Shown: piece by piece, positions 21,229 through 32,252 of the stretch
Layout: each line of letters opens with the position of its first letter
Numbering within the stretch: the first letter of the stretch is position 1
Assembly: GCF_024139115.2 (NCBI RefSeq)
Contig: NC_085140.1
Span: forward strand, 426,087,781-426,151,780
DNA: 64,000 nt
Source of the DNA: Armigeres subalbatus
Taxonomy: Eukaryota; Arthropoda; Insecta; Diptera; Culicidae
Reading direction: 5' to 3'
Program-made: the position numbers and the translations under genes
The notes under the pieces: model-generated
Seen by the model: the letters and a program-made list of their open reading frames with translations, nothing else
Database searches by the model: none
What the model was told of the DNA's origin: nothing

Positions 21229-22444
21229 GAAGGGTAGAGCCCGTACTTTAGTACTTTACCGGTCGCTACTAAACGAGCTGCTATAGATAACAGTAGCGCG
21301 ACTGACAGGTGACCAAATTTGGTAGCGCGGTAAGAGCGCTGCTATTTGATAAATTTTCAACTGTCAAACGAAAAGATCTGGTAGATATCGGACTATGGGT
21401 TCAGAAGTTATTTCCAAAATACAATTTTTTATGCCAATTTTTTTTTGGCATTTATTCTTAACCGATTTGCTCGTAACAGATTGCATTCGACGCGGAACCC
21501 TTTCTCATTGTTTCCTATTAAAAATTGGCCATATCAGACTATGGGCTCAAAAGTTTTGGCCAAAATACTATTTTTATAACATAAGAGAAATCCCATCACC
21601 GCTAGGTGGATTAATATGGGTTTTTTAACTTGAGAAGGCATTATTATGAGCAAGTTCATAACAACGAAATACAAATACCATGAACTCACATTGAATAGAA
21701 GTGCTTCAAGATATGAATACACCTTTCAGGTTTAACTTTCTTTTTTTTCGGTAATTATTATTTTTTTAAAGATCGCTCTAATGCTTTTTCACAAAAAATA
21801 TTTTGCTTGAAATATCTTTGATTATTTAATCACAATTTGGATCAAATTTATATAATGAGCTCGTTTGTTTTTCGAATAAAAAATTACAATGAAAAATAAT
21901 TAGGTAATAGCAACTAATGTGATAGGAAAGAAAGAATGAATGCAGAAATGAGCTTTGATTCACTTGCCAAGCCTGTTACTGAAAAAAGTGCCTTATCAAC
22001 ACATTACCATATTGTTTTCTTAGATTTATTTAGGATGTATTGTAATACAATTCCATAGATTTTGATGTTGAATTTAAGTCATATGATCAGAAATACGATC
22101 GAAAAAATGTCGCGTAAAACAAGCATGGTTGTTCCATAGATTGATTTGTCAAATGAATGCAAAACCTCATTCCTCGATCATTTCTTTTCTCGATACACTT
22201 CTGCCGGGAAAGTTCCAAAATTTGAACCGGGAAAAACCGGGAATTCCAAAATGGAAATTTGGTGGTCACCCTGATCTTAAAGACACGAGCATCACTCTTT
22301 TCCACAAATAAAAAAATCTAAAGAATTTTTTTCCAAATATTGTTTCAGTGATTTTTTGTGATACAGATTTTAATTTCTATACACATTAGAAATCAATAGC
22401 GAATTTCTAAGGGCTCGTCACTTCCCTTCACGATTCTACTGGTC
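21229..22444. other. Repeat fragments and unassigned DNA
   Basis: 21400-21630 shares words with 18875-19256 and 60100-60330 (TTGCATTCGACGCGGAACCC, GGGCTCAAAAGTTTTGGCC). At 22190-22270 a CCGGGAAAAACCGGGAATTC stretch is repeat-like. Otherwise AT-rich with no gene. Confidence 0.4.
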
Positions 22445-23938
22445 CTATAAGTCATCATCCACGTATATAACCGGAACAGGCTGCTGAACATCCGCCTGCT
22501 GTTGTTCCTCAGGTACAACTTTTCCATCATTTGTCGCCATTGTGAACTTATTTGCATTTTTCCCAAAGTGAATTTTCATGTGACTCGTCAAATAGCAAGC
22601 TCGGCCGAATGTACGATCGCATTTCGTACACACGAAGTCATTACCAACATCATCGGTAGTGCAGATTTCCTCAGGTAGGGCTTCGGTAGGATGTATTTCC
22701 TGCACTTTGCTCAAATGTTGCTTAGAAGTCAAATGCCGGAGTAAGCTGCTTCTGTAACAGAAAGTCTAATTTTTTGTTTCGAATTATAATGTGCAATAAA
22801 GCTACCTACTCACCGAAGAGCAAATTTAACTTTGCACACATAGCATTGTTGCTTTTTTGGCCCATGTACTACCACTATATGACCTCGAAGTTTTCTTTTG
22901 CACTGAAACTCTTTATTACAAATATTGCAACGTGTCGATTGATTGTATTCGATGTCGTCGATGGTGATCGTTTGAGCACCATCAGTTAAAAATTCATATG
23001 GTTCATTTGTTCTACTATCAAAATCAGTTAAAAATGCATGTGGCTCATTTGTTCCACTATCAAAATCTTCTGTCTGGTAAATCGTTGAAGGCTCATTGCG
23101 CCTTGAAGCAACAGATGCTTCTGAATAATCATCTGATTCCTCTATGCATATCGTTTGCTCATAGCCGAAGTGTTTCTCATTTTCCTGGCCTTGAACATCA
23201 CCATATGATAGATCCGAATGGAACGGAGTTACCTGGAACTCATTTAGCGAATAATTACCATTTTCATGCGAGGATCCCATGTCAGCTTGTTGTTCAACTA
23301 TTTGGCTCTGTTTCGTGATTGTAAAATCAGTTCGTTCATACAGTTGGTTTATTACTTCTTGCAGCTCGTCCTCGGTAGGCACGAGTTTATCTGAATTTCC
23401 TCGATCTGAGTTTTCATGCATCTCCATATGTTTGGTCAAATGCGAACTTAAATGTATTGAAGTCAATGTAATCTCAGAATTAAGGTACTCTTACGTGTGA
23501 CATACCTCACTTCAAATGCTTTTCCACAATACGTGCACATGTGTTCGATGAATCCCTGAGACCCGTTCTCCATCAACGTTGGCTTGTCAACGTTATCATT
23601 TTGATCCTCAACCGTAGACTGGAGTATGGTTTGCACTTCCTGGCAGCGCAACCGAAACTGATGGAACTCGGATAACCGTATTCGACAGATATCACAAACA
23701 CTCTGAGTCAGGCCATCCTCAGTAGAAACCTAAAAAGTAGTCTATAATCAGTAAATTGATAGTGTCGAGTACTCAACTTCGATTGCTCTACCGTTATCGA
23801 AAGGAAGTCACATATCCACTGCTGCAGGTTTTCGTCTTTATGTATATCTTCGAGGAATTCTTCACTCAGGCATAGTCGACATATTTGATGAACGTTTTGG
23901 AAGTTATCCGCAGTCTTATCACATTCCGCCAAAGCCAT
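22445..23938 (-). CDS. ZAD gene 2: ZAD/C2H2 zinc-finger protein, 4 exons, 436 aa
   Basis: Probable nuclear DNA-binding regulator. Exons on minus: 23938-23792, 23729-23506, 23446-22814 and 22751-22445; introns of 62, 59 and 62 bp. The ZAD is in exons 1-2 (HQICRLCLSEE, then CDICRIRLSEFHQF). Four C2H2 fingers follow: CTYC..HLTKHMEMH, CNIC..HIVVVH, CYVC..HLTSKQH and CTKC..HMKIH. The first and third are split by introns 2 and 3, both phase 2. Between fingers 1 and 2 lies a long acidic region with two near-identical blocks (DSGTNEPHAFLTD and DSRTNEPYEFLTD). Exon 2 is 224 nt as in genes 1 and 3. Gene 3 starts 1.95 kb away in the opposite direction, so the pair is head to head. The close ZAD match (CRLCLSEE) to genes 1 and 3 indicates a local family expansion. 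Confidence 0.94.
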
Positions 23939-24259
23939 ATTCTTTATAAATTGTCGAGAAAATAGTCTAGATAAGAAAAGGACTTCACATAAATTGGTTT
24001 AATTTATTTTAACATTACTAATCATCAACATTATTCCGATAAACTAATCAATCTTCAGAAAAATAGTTTTTTTTAGCCAAAAAACTAGCTTATTCAACTT
24101 AAACTGTTGGAACGTTAATTCGAAATTATAACGCAGGCATAAAATTTCTTTAATTTATTTGTAATATTAACTAGGTCGATAGTTTACAGCACAGATATTG
24201 ATGATCACTAGATAATACACATCTTCAGTTGATATCACTACATATTCTCAGATCACCGA

Positions 24260-24386
24260 TGCACCGAGTTCATCATTGACGTTTGAGCGGTGCGCTGTTT
24301 ACTAAGAATGAATACTTTTTCATTCATCGAGTTCATGCAAGTGTTCATTTTTAGTAAACAAACGTCATTGTGTTCATTCGGTGCAT
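24260..24386. mobile_element. MITE family A, partial copy 4
   Basis: Begins TGCACCGAGTTCATCATTG and ends TTCGGTGCAT; it lacks the outer GGTCCAA segment, and one arm has lost the CAGCGCCCGTCTC segment. Located 320 bp upstream of gene 2. Confidence 0.75.
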
Positions 24387-25048
24387 AGACCAGTGCAGGA
24401 GTTCATCAAATTCACTCACTCGATGGATTTTGACGTTTGAGCGGGTCGTCTTCTCGAACAAAAGTTCATTTTGCGTTCATTATCGTCTATAGACCTGTGC
24501 AGTGGTTCATTAAATTTACTCACCCGATGGATTTTGACATTTGAGCGGGTCGTCTTCTCGAACAAAAGTTCATTTTGCGTTCATTATGCGACCCGCTCAA
24601 ACGTCATAATTTCTTGAGGGAGTTCATTTTGCGTTAGTCTATAGACTAAAGCTAAATGAACTCCCCCAAAAAATTATGACGTATGAGCGGGTCGCATAAT
24701 GAACGCAAAATGAACTTTTGTTCGAGAAGACGACCCGCTCAAATGTCAAAATCCATCGAGTGAGTGAATTCGATGAACCCCTGCATAAGTCTATAGACCT
24801 ATAATAGACCTGTGCAGGAGTTCATGAAATTCACTCACCCGATGGATTTTGACATTTGAGCGGGTCGTCTTCTCGAACAAAAGTTCATTTTGCGTTCATT
24901 ATGCGACCCGCTCAAACGTCATAATTTCTTGGGGGAGTTCATTTTGCGTTAGTCTATAGACTAAATGAACTTTTGTTCGAGAAGACGACCCGCTCAAATG
25001 TCAAAATCCATCGGGTGAGTGAATTTGATGAACTCCTGCACAGGTCTA
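24386..25048. mobile_element. Array of five family B MITEs in alternating orientation
   Basis: Copies at about 24386-24483 (reverse, truncated), 24486-24640 (reverse), 24641-24794 (forward), 24806-24959 (reverse) and 24957-25048 (forward, missing the left part). Junctions read GTCTATAGAC, made by two abutting element ends. The orientation alternates rather than being head to tail. Confidence 0.8.
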
Positions 25049-25204
25049 TGGTCCAATGCACCGAGTTCATCATTGACGTTTGAGCGGTGCGCTGTTTACT
25101 AAGAATGAATACTTTTTCATTCATCGAGTTCATGCAAGTGTTCATTTTTAGTAAACAGCGCCCGTCTCAAACGTCATTGTGTTCATTCGGTGCATTGGAC
25201 CATA
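25049..25204. mobile_element. MITE family A, copy 5
   Basis: Complete foldback from TGGTCCAATGCACC to GGTGCATTGGACCA, with TA on both sides. Confidence 0.85.
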
Positions 25205-25394
25205 TAGGTTCTGCAGCATGACGTCACGAATGAATTCGGTCCTCGTCAAATGACCTTTTTTGACAGTTCAGTAGTACTTTCCACTGACTCCGACAAGGTT
25301 CGAGTTCGTGATTGGTTGGCTGCCCCCGAGTACAACGCGAAGTACTACTAATCTGTCATCAGTTTGAGGTTAGATACAGACGCTGCAGAACCTA
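25205..25394 (+). mobile_element. MITE family C, copy 5
   Basis: 190 bp, intact termini. Confidence 0.85.
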
Positions 25395-25403
25395 ATTTAG
25401 TAT

Positions 25404-25593
25404 TAGGTTCTGCAGCATGACGTCACGAATGAATTCGGTCCTCGTCGAATGAACTTTTTTGACAGTTCAGTAGTACTTTCCACTGACTCCGACAAGGATC
25501 GAGTTCGTGATTGGTTGGCTGCCCCCGAGTCCAACGCGAAGTACTACTAATCAGTCATCAGTTTGAGGTTAGATATAGACGCTGCAGAACCTA
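25404..25593 (+). mobile_element. MITE family C, copy 6
   Basis: 190 bp, same orientation as copy 5, nine bases further on. Nearly identical to copies 1 and 3. Confidence 0.85.
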
Positions 25594-25594
25594 A

Positions 25595-25746
25595 TAGACT
25601 TATGCAGGGGTTCATCGAATTCACTCACCCGATGGATTTTGACATTTGAGCGGGTCGTCTTCTCGAACAAAGGTTCATTTTGCGTTCATTATGCGACCCG
25701 CTCAAACGTCATAATTTCTTGGGGGAGTTCATTTTGCGTTAGTCTA
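25595..25746 (-). mobile_element. MITE family B, copy next to gene 3
   Basis: Begins TAGACTTATGCAGGGG and ends GCGTTAGTCTA. Its end is 146 bp before the gene 3 start codon. Confidence 0.83.
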
Positions 25747-25892
25747 TCCCCAAGTTCATTTCAAGTTGTTCATCTTAACACAAACTTCAAAAACAGTAAA
25801 CTAAACAATTCTGCACGTCTACCCGTAATGGTTTTGAAATTTTGTTCTACTTTTTAAGACAAAATTTCTTATTATTAGAGAATTAGCCTAAA

Positions 25893-28800
25893 ATGTTGAA
25901 AATGACAACTCCTTCGGTAATTAAAACCGAACCGGGAGTTGCACAGAGTGTCCACCAAATGTGTCGACTTTGCTTGAGTGAAGAGTGCCTTGACGATATC
26001 TTTAAGGAAGAGGGCCTTCAACGATGGATAGTCGAATTTCTCTCAATAAAAGTAAGAAACCAGCTTGTGGCTCACCATCAACCTAACTCCGTTATTATTT
26101 ATTTTAGGTATCATCTTTGGATCATATGAGCCGAAACATCTGCACTATTTGTCGAATACGGTTGATCGAATTCCATCAATTCAAAATACGATGCCAAGAA
26201 GTCCAGACTTTGCTACAAACCATGAACCAGAATGATCATAATGGGGATGAGATTATGCCAAGATTTTTATCAACTAGGGAACCACCTAAAGAGCATGGAT
26301 GTAAGGATTGTGGAAAATCATATGCAGTGCGGTAAGATATACACTTAAAAATAAGGAACATAAACACCCATATTCTTGTTTACGTACGAACGCGCATTCT
26401 CGTGAACTCCAGCAAAATCAAATGGAGAAACGGTTCGAACAAAATAATAGCATTCGTTCGAATTCGAAAGTATCCTTCGTCCATAAATAAGAATAAGGGA
26501 GAATGCTTTCTTCTGAAGCCACAGTTCGATTCTCCAACTTAAGCATCCATCCATGTATAATACCTTTGATTGTATCTTATCGTTTTACTAATTCAGGCTC
26601 TGACTGCTCTACCCAGTGTTGGATGCAGCTCAGTAGTTGTTTATTTCGAAAAGAAGCGGTTATTTTTTACAACTTTGTTTTAAGGGACCAGTCACACTAT
26701 ATGTTAATTGCATTTCAGTCAACATTTGGACAATCACATGAAGATCCACGCAAAATTAAACCACGAGAATGAAAAAACTACAAAGTTAGACGAAAATAAT
26801 TTGGACTTGTTGGTTAAACTGAGGGAAGTGAAAACTGAAACATCCGACGATGTCGAACTATCGAACGAATCGCAGGAACAAATGAATAAATTAAATTCAG
26901 AAGCCATTCTCCAACATCCACACGAACTAAGAGAAACTCGATCCAATACAGAGTTGATCTCGGTTGTTTTACCGCGGATCACACAAGATGAAACAGGCAA
27001 AGATCAATCCGTTGGAATAGAGGATATGATTGACATAGACGAAGTTAAAATTGAAGTTCGCACAGATAATGATGCAGAATTCAAATTATTAGACATACCG
27101 ACACAAAGTTTGGTCCAGAACCAGTTTATCAGTGGAATCACGTCACTCTCAATGCAGTGCAAAACATGCCTAAAATTTTTCAGGACCAAAGAGCAGCACA
27201 ACAATACACATGAACCAAATTCTCCAGAGTGTCACATGTGTAAAGTCGCATTTACTAATCCGTATGTAACTTTAGTGAATTAATATTTACATTTTAATAA
27301 AGCCAAACCAATCCATTACAGAAAAGTCTTAAACCGTCAAGAGATCATCACGAAAAGATACAAATTGCAACAGGATCCACTTACTAAAAACATATCCACT
27401 AAAGAAAAATATGGAAACCTAGAAAATCACAAAGAGCATTCCACAAATGATATTGTTGAGTACTCTTGTTCAGAGTGCAATGAAATTTTCAATCGGCATA
27501 GTTCGTTGTTGAATCATATGAAAACTCATAAATCAAAACTTTCGGAAGAGGAAGCAATTGATTTGGAGGATGAAGAAGACTCGAATGATATAGATTTTAA
27601 CGCGAGTACTACCACTAGCGATCAGTCATCTAAAGAGAAAGCGAAAACTGGTGGCGATGAGCAATGGAAGTGTGCTGTATGTGCTAAAATATTTGAAAAC
27701 AAAAAGAACTTAAATCACCACCAGCGATACCATGCCTCGAAGAAACATCTCTGCTCTATATGTGAGAAACCGTTCATAAACAGGTGAGCTAAGATTGTGG
27801 TTTTATTCCACAAATCCAGAATTTATTTCTTGTTGTCTAACAGGTTCATCATGAAACGGCACGAGCAAACGCATGATGCTATGCGTTTGCGCAAACCAGC
27901 GAAACCCACGCAGAGGGGAGAAGACGTTGAACGACCATTCAAATGCGATGTATGCAACAAGGGGTTCAAACAAAAAGACACAATATACGGGCACAAACAG
28001 AAAGTGCACGGACCCAAAATCCATGATTGCCATATTTGCGATACCAAGTTTAGCACGCGGTAAAATCTCAATTGTGGGAAATCGTTTTCAATTACATATT
28101 ATAATTATTAAAATTTTCTCAATAGTGAACATTTATTAAGGCATATACGAAGACATTATCGTGGCGATGCGGAGGATTTTCAATTAACAGGAAGTGGATT
28201 GAACAATGGTACAGACGAGGCGAACACGAGCAATAAACCGGAATCAGCCGAAACTTCTTCACAAACGGAACCAAAATCATTTAAATGTATGAAATGTGAT
28301 AAAGTTTTCCATAGCCAGAATCGCCTATGGGTCCATTACAAACGTGGACATCGGAAGAGGTATACTTGTTCGTCGTGTGACGTAGTTCTGGAAACTAAGT
28401 AAGTTGTTGGACTTGAATAAAAATTCTGTTTTAAGTTCTATGGCAAATTGGTTTATTCAAGAAAGCAATTGACCGCGCATATGGCAACGGAACACAGACC
28501 AGAAAACAATAGTAATCCTTCGTCGGAGTCATTCAGTTGCACGCTGTGCAGCAAATGGTATCCAACTAAAAAACAACAAGTTCTCCACATGAAGGCACAC
28601 GCAACGCAGAGATACAATTGTAAAGTCTGCGGCAAAATATATTCAGTGCGGTAAGTGGTGGTGTATATTATTGCATGATTCGCCTTACAATCATTACCAT
28701 TTCAGAGCCTGTCTTTCGAACCATATGAAAACTCACGGCGAGAATCTCAAATCGAACAAACGAAAGCGATCACCCCAAGCATCGGACTTCAATTCAGATG

Positions 28801-29028
28801 AGGAGTCCGAAGATACCAGCACGGAGGACACCAGTGAAGATGAACAAAGTGACAAATCTACCGAACAAGTTACACCAAGTAGGAAACAACCTCGACGAGA
28901 CACTCATGATCAAACAAGGAGGTAATAATGGTAGTAATAATCGTATTTAATAATTATTGCATTATTTTTAATTTTTTATTTTTAGTAAAATACGGGCAGT
29001 TTATGAAAACCAACGCGCGATCGATTAA
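25893..29028 (+). CDS. ZAD gene 3: ZAD/C2H2 multi-finger protein, 9 exons, 774 aa
   Basis: Exons: 25893-26051, 26108-26331, 26719-27261, 27322-27783, 27844-28059, 28126-28398, 28462-28650, 28706-28921 and 28986-29028. Introns are GT-AG, 55-66 bp except intron 2 (387 bp). The ZAD is in exons 1-2 (HQMCRLCLSEE, then CTICRIRLIEFHQF). After an acidic linker there are ten good C2H2 fingers, from CKDC..HMKIH (finger 1) to CKVC..HMKTH (last), plus two degenerate ones in the linker (CKTC..NNTH and CHMC with no histidines). Introns 2 to 8 are all phase 2, and six of them cut a finger. A basic SNKRKRSPQ stretch near the C-terminus may be a nuclear localisation signal, followed by a Ser/Glu/Asp-rich tail. 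The last 43-nt exon is inferred; without splicing the frame stops at 28925. Start: first ATG (25893); the ATG at 25902 is also possible. Confidence 0.94.
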
Positions 29029-29745
29029 CATCAGTTAGATATGGAGTTGCGCTTCGAGGAAGAGACATGTCAACTTTTCTGCCGGTACTTTCATATCGGG
29101 CCCATATTGGTTTTTGTATATGTACTGAGATAATTTTCCATAGAAAACTTGAAAAATCTAATAAATTCAAATATTTTGCGATCTATAGTTAAACTTTGCA
29201 GAGTTGAGTTGACGTGAAACGATTCAATGGAATATGAGAATTCAATGGAAAAATAATTAAATTTTGAACAATCAACTTATGCAAATTCTTAATGGGACTG
29301 GTATGCGGGTACATTCAATATGGGTCAAGGTTAGTTTGATTTTTTTTCACATTTCTCCCGAACAAAGTTTTGTGAAGTGGAAGTATGACAAAATTGAATG
29401 CTATTCACGAAGAAAACTCAAATGTGACAAAAACCCAAATGGAACGAATATATGCGAGTACCGGCAGTTTTGCTTGGAATAAAATACAAAGATTTATTTT
29501 TATATATAGAAAGTAACAAAATATAATTGCATGCATATATCTATTATATAATTTAGGAACATAGGAGTTCTGAATACGTTTTTGAAAATACATATACAAT
29601 CAAGTTGGGCGTTAAAACTAGAATGAATTTGTTATTCGAAACTGATTAAAGCAAATTATGTTGATACTGGCAAAAGCAGCGACCATTGACATTGTCGTCA
29701 ACTGCGGCTAATGTGGCACCTGTGTGGAATGTTGTTGATAATGGT
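29029..29745. other. 3' flank of gene 3
   Basis: AATAAA at 29160-29165 (132 bp after the inferred stop) and another at about 29478-29483 are candidate poly(A) signals. No other gene seen. Confidence 0.35.
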
Positions 29746-29929
29746 CAAGATTTTTTTATGTATACAGGTTATCCGACTTGTCAATATCTGCAACTCAGCC
29801 ATCTTGGATTTTTGTATGGAATTTATGCTCGTTTATTTACGTTTTGCACTGAAAATTTATGTTTCTCCCCCGCGCTGGTTATTCCCATCTACTGACGAAG
29901 TCGGATAACCTGTACATAAAAAAATCTTG
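29746..29929. mobile_element. MITE, 184 bp, with 9-bp target duplication
   Basis: Terminal inverted repeats CAAGATTTTTTTATGTATAC and, on the reverse, CAAGATTTTTTTATGTACAG, both continuing AGGTTATCCGACTT. The 9-bp duplication GATAATGGT is exact at 29737-29745 and 29930-29938. Nine bases is the size typical of Mutator-like elements (family knowledge). Confidence 0.9.
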
Positions 29930-30105
29930 GATAATGGTGTTGGGTTCAGGTTCAGCTTTGCCGTCCTGTTTACACAACAGCAAAGAAGCTTTGCTTAAAT
30001 GCGAGAATTTCTATTTTTTTTTTCATCTATAGAAGGTAACGGAAATCTGCATCCAGACACCTGGCTGGGGAGGCGACCCAGGTAAGGTAACCGTACCCTT
30101 AAGCC

Positions 30106-30215
30106 CCAAACGCAATTCAACGGAACGGCGACGGAAACGGCAAATTTGACATAAAATATATGGGCTAACTGTCAAATTTTCCGTTTCCGTCGCCGTTCCG
30201 TTGTATTGCGTTTGG
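30106..30215. mobile_element. Hairpin MITE (CCAAACGCAAT), copy 1
   Basis: 110-bp near-perfect hairpin: CCAAACGCAATTCAACGG ... GGCGACGGAAACGG pairs with CCGTTTCCGTCGCCGTTCCG ... ATTGCGTTTGG. A second, diverged copy is at 59906-60013. Confidence 0.85.
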
Positions 30216-30900
30216 TGGAGGTAGCACCAATAGTGGAGGTACTTGGGTATTAATGAGATTTATCATATTTATGCACTTTACGATGGTTTCAGTTGATGCG
30301 TCGTGTTTTAAATATCCTGTTAAATGCTTTCGCTTGATTTCGCTTGAAAATAAAAGAACATTTACTTGTCCTCCAAGAAGGAGGTGACCGTGAATGGCAC
30401 ATTGTTGCTCAATACCTCGCCACGACAGCACTCCCCCCGGCATTGGTATAGACCACTCATTCTAGTTCAATAATAGATAATACCCTGAAGTAGCCAATTA
30501 TCTATTATTGAGCACGCCCCATTTCAATCATGGTTAATACCTCGAAAAGTAGGCAATTACCAATGATGGAATCGCGCTTTGTAGTCCATTTGGCGTTATC
30601 CAGGCTGTACCTTATTACACTGCAGCCCAATAACGTCTGTTTATGTGGGTGTGAGCGTGTATGTGTTTTTTTAACCCTTATGCGGCAAAAAAAAAACACG
30701 CAATGTTTAATAGCTGCCTTCATTGCGAAGCCCACGACAACGAAAATAAATACTTAAAATACAAACTTGGTATATGTTTATTTGAAGGGGTCTCACAACT
30801 TGTTTATTTTCAAATAACAGCCTCCATTAAGGAGGTTGATCCACCGACCTTGACTCTATGGAGTTCATAGACTACCTGGAGCGCAAGACAACAACAAGAA
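30216..30900. other. Repeat-like, unassigned
   Basis: 30780-30890 is a diverged copy of 33430-33545 (shared words ACAACTTGTT, CTCCATTA, GACCTTGACT, ATGGAGTTC). Family unknown. No gene. Confidence 0.4.
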
Positions 30901-30903
30901 CTA

Positions 30904-32178
30904 CCGTCAAACGGGGTGACTTGCAACACTTGGGTTTGCCACAAGTTTTTGTTTTTTTTACAATAAAAATATGCCCAAACATCGAACTTGTCGTCACGCA
31001 TCCCTAGGTTATATTGTATTTGTTGTGCCTAGTTGGTATTTAGGTGAGAATATTACTCACTGTTGTTTTTTTGCATTATTTTGTGAAACATTTTCGTTAA
31101 TTGAAAGTCGAACGTCGTAAATCGTAAGTTCGTGTAGCAAATTGAAAATAATTTTACCAGAATCGATCCCCTCTCCAGTTACAGTACCTTATAAGGTATG
31201 TTATTCCGTAAAAACTATAAAATAATAAAATTGTTTGTTTTTGAAATATCAACTTTTTAGAAATTTGTTCTCCTGCGGGGGGACTTGCAACAGCTGATAC
31301 ACGATAGTTTTATTTATCAAAAACTGCTGATTTACAACATTTTTTTTTTCAAACTGGCATAAATTTTATGTTACAGAATTCCTTTACTAGCCGCGATACT
31401 ACAAAAAACCTGAAGGAAGTCGCATTATTTCTAATTTTTCAAAGAAAATTTTGAAGAAGGCAGCGGTAGAAGTTAAAAAACAAATTGTTTATCTGGGAAG
31501 CCGCTTGGCAGTACGATTTGTCCCCAACAACAATTTTACATTATCTTAATACAGAAAACAGTAAAACTAAGACTTACGGTGGTCAAACAGTGTTGAATCC
31601 CCAAGAAGATCCAACACTTGTGGATGGTTTGCTGCTTGCTGCGGAAATGCCTTTTCAAAATAATGATCTTAACATAATTGTGGTAAATTGGATGATGGGG
31701 ATTGAAAGGAAAACCGTTTAAAAACAACTATCCAGGGAATTACTGGTGGTGCACACCATTCTTAAGCCGACATAGAGCATTTTCAAACCGATGACTTAAA
31801 AATATCAATCGATACATTGAAATCGTAAAAAAGGCGGAATGAGGGGAGAGGGGATCCCGCCAGTAAGGCCCCTGCATTGACAGTGATGAAGAATGACCCA
31901 GGATGAAAAATCACTATGATTAAGTTGTTCTAAAACATGTTAGGATTGAATTCGATGATGTGTTGCAAGTCACCCCGCAGAAGGTGTTGCTTGCAACACA
32001 CATCATTTTTAATATTATTTTCATATTTTTATTATTAATGTATATCTGATTATATGTCTAATCACTAATATTAGGACCCATTAAAAGTAACATGTACTAG
32101 TAGAATGAACAAATCCTTTTAATTCAGAATTATTGAGCGAGAAACTTGAAAAGTGTTGCAAGTCACCCCGTTTTACGG
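30904..32178 (+). mobile_element. Pogo-like DNA transposon remnant, 1275 bp
   Basis: Terminal inverted repeats CCGTCAAACGGGGTGACTTG and, on the reverse, CCGTAAAACGGGGTGACTTG, continuing CAACACTT. TA duplications at 30902-30903 and 32179-32180. The word GGGGACTTGCAAC recurs inside. It carries a decayed transposase N-terminus (see 31440-31721). TA duplication plus a pogo/CENP-B-type helix-turn-helix places it in the Tc1/mariner superfamily. Confidence 0.8.
31440..31721 (+). pseudogene. Frameshifted pogo-type transposase N-terminus
   Basis: One frame gives KKAAVEVKKQ and the next gives WEAAWQYDLSPTTILHYLN, followed by GGQTVLNPQEDPTLVDGLLL and AAEMPF. This matches the pattern of the psq/CENP-B helix-turn-helix of pogo transposases (an EAA..Y..S.TTL helix, then a G...L..E.E..LV stretch and a final MAEMGF-like motif). 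A frameshift lies near 31480, a stop follows at 31719, and no DDE catalytic domain remains. Non-functional. Function is by family resemblance only. Confidence 0.6.
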
Positions 32179-32252
32179 TACTTGGTGTCAGTGTTCTCTG
32201 CTCTTTGATTTTACTTCATCTAAACGATTTTATAGTCTTAACTTAGTAAGTG

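Noticed and set aside
24386..25048. CRISPR-like or satellite array
   Set aside because: The repeated unit is a complete MITE with terminal and internal inverted repeats in alternating orientation, in a clearly eukaryotic genome.
28923..28925. Stop of gene 3 at the end of exon 8
   Set aside because: Possible, but a GT donor in the usual phase 2, a 64-bp intron with a pyrimidine-rich acceptor and a short final exon look more likely. Kept as an alternative in the gene entry.
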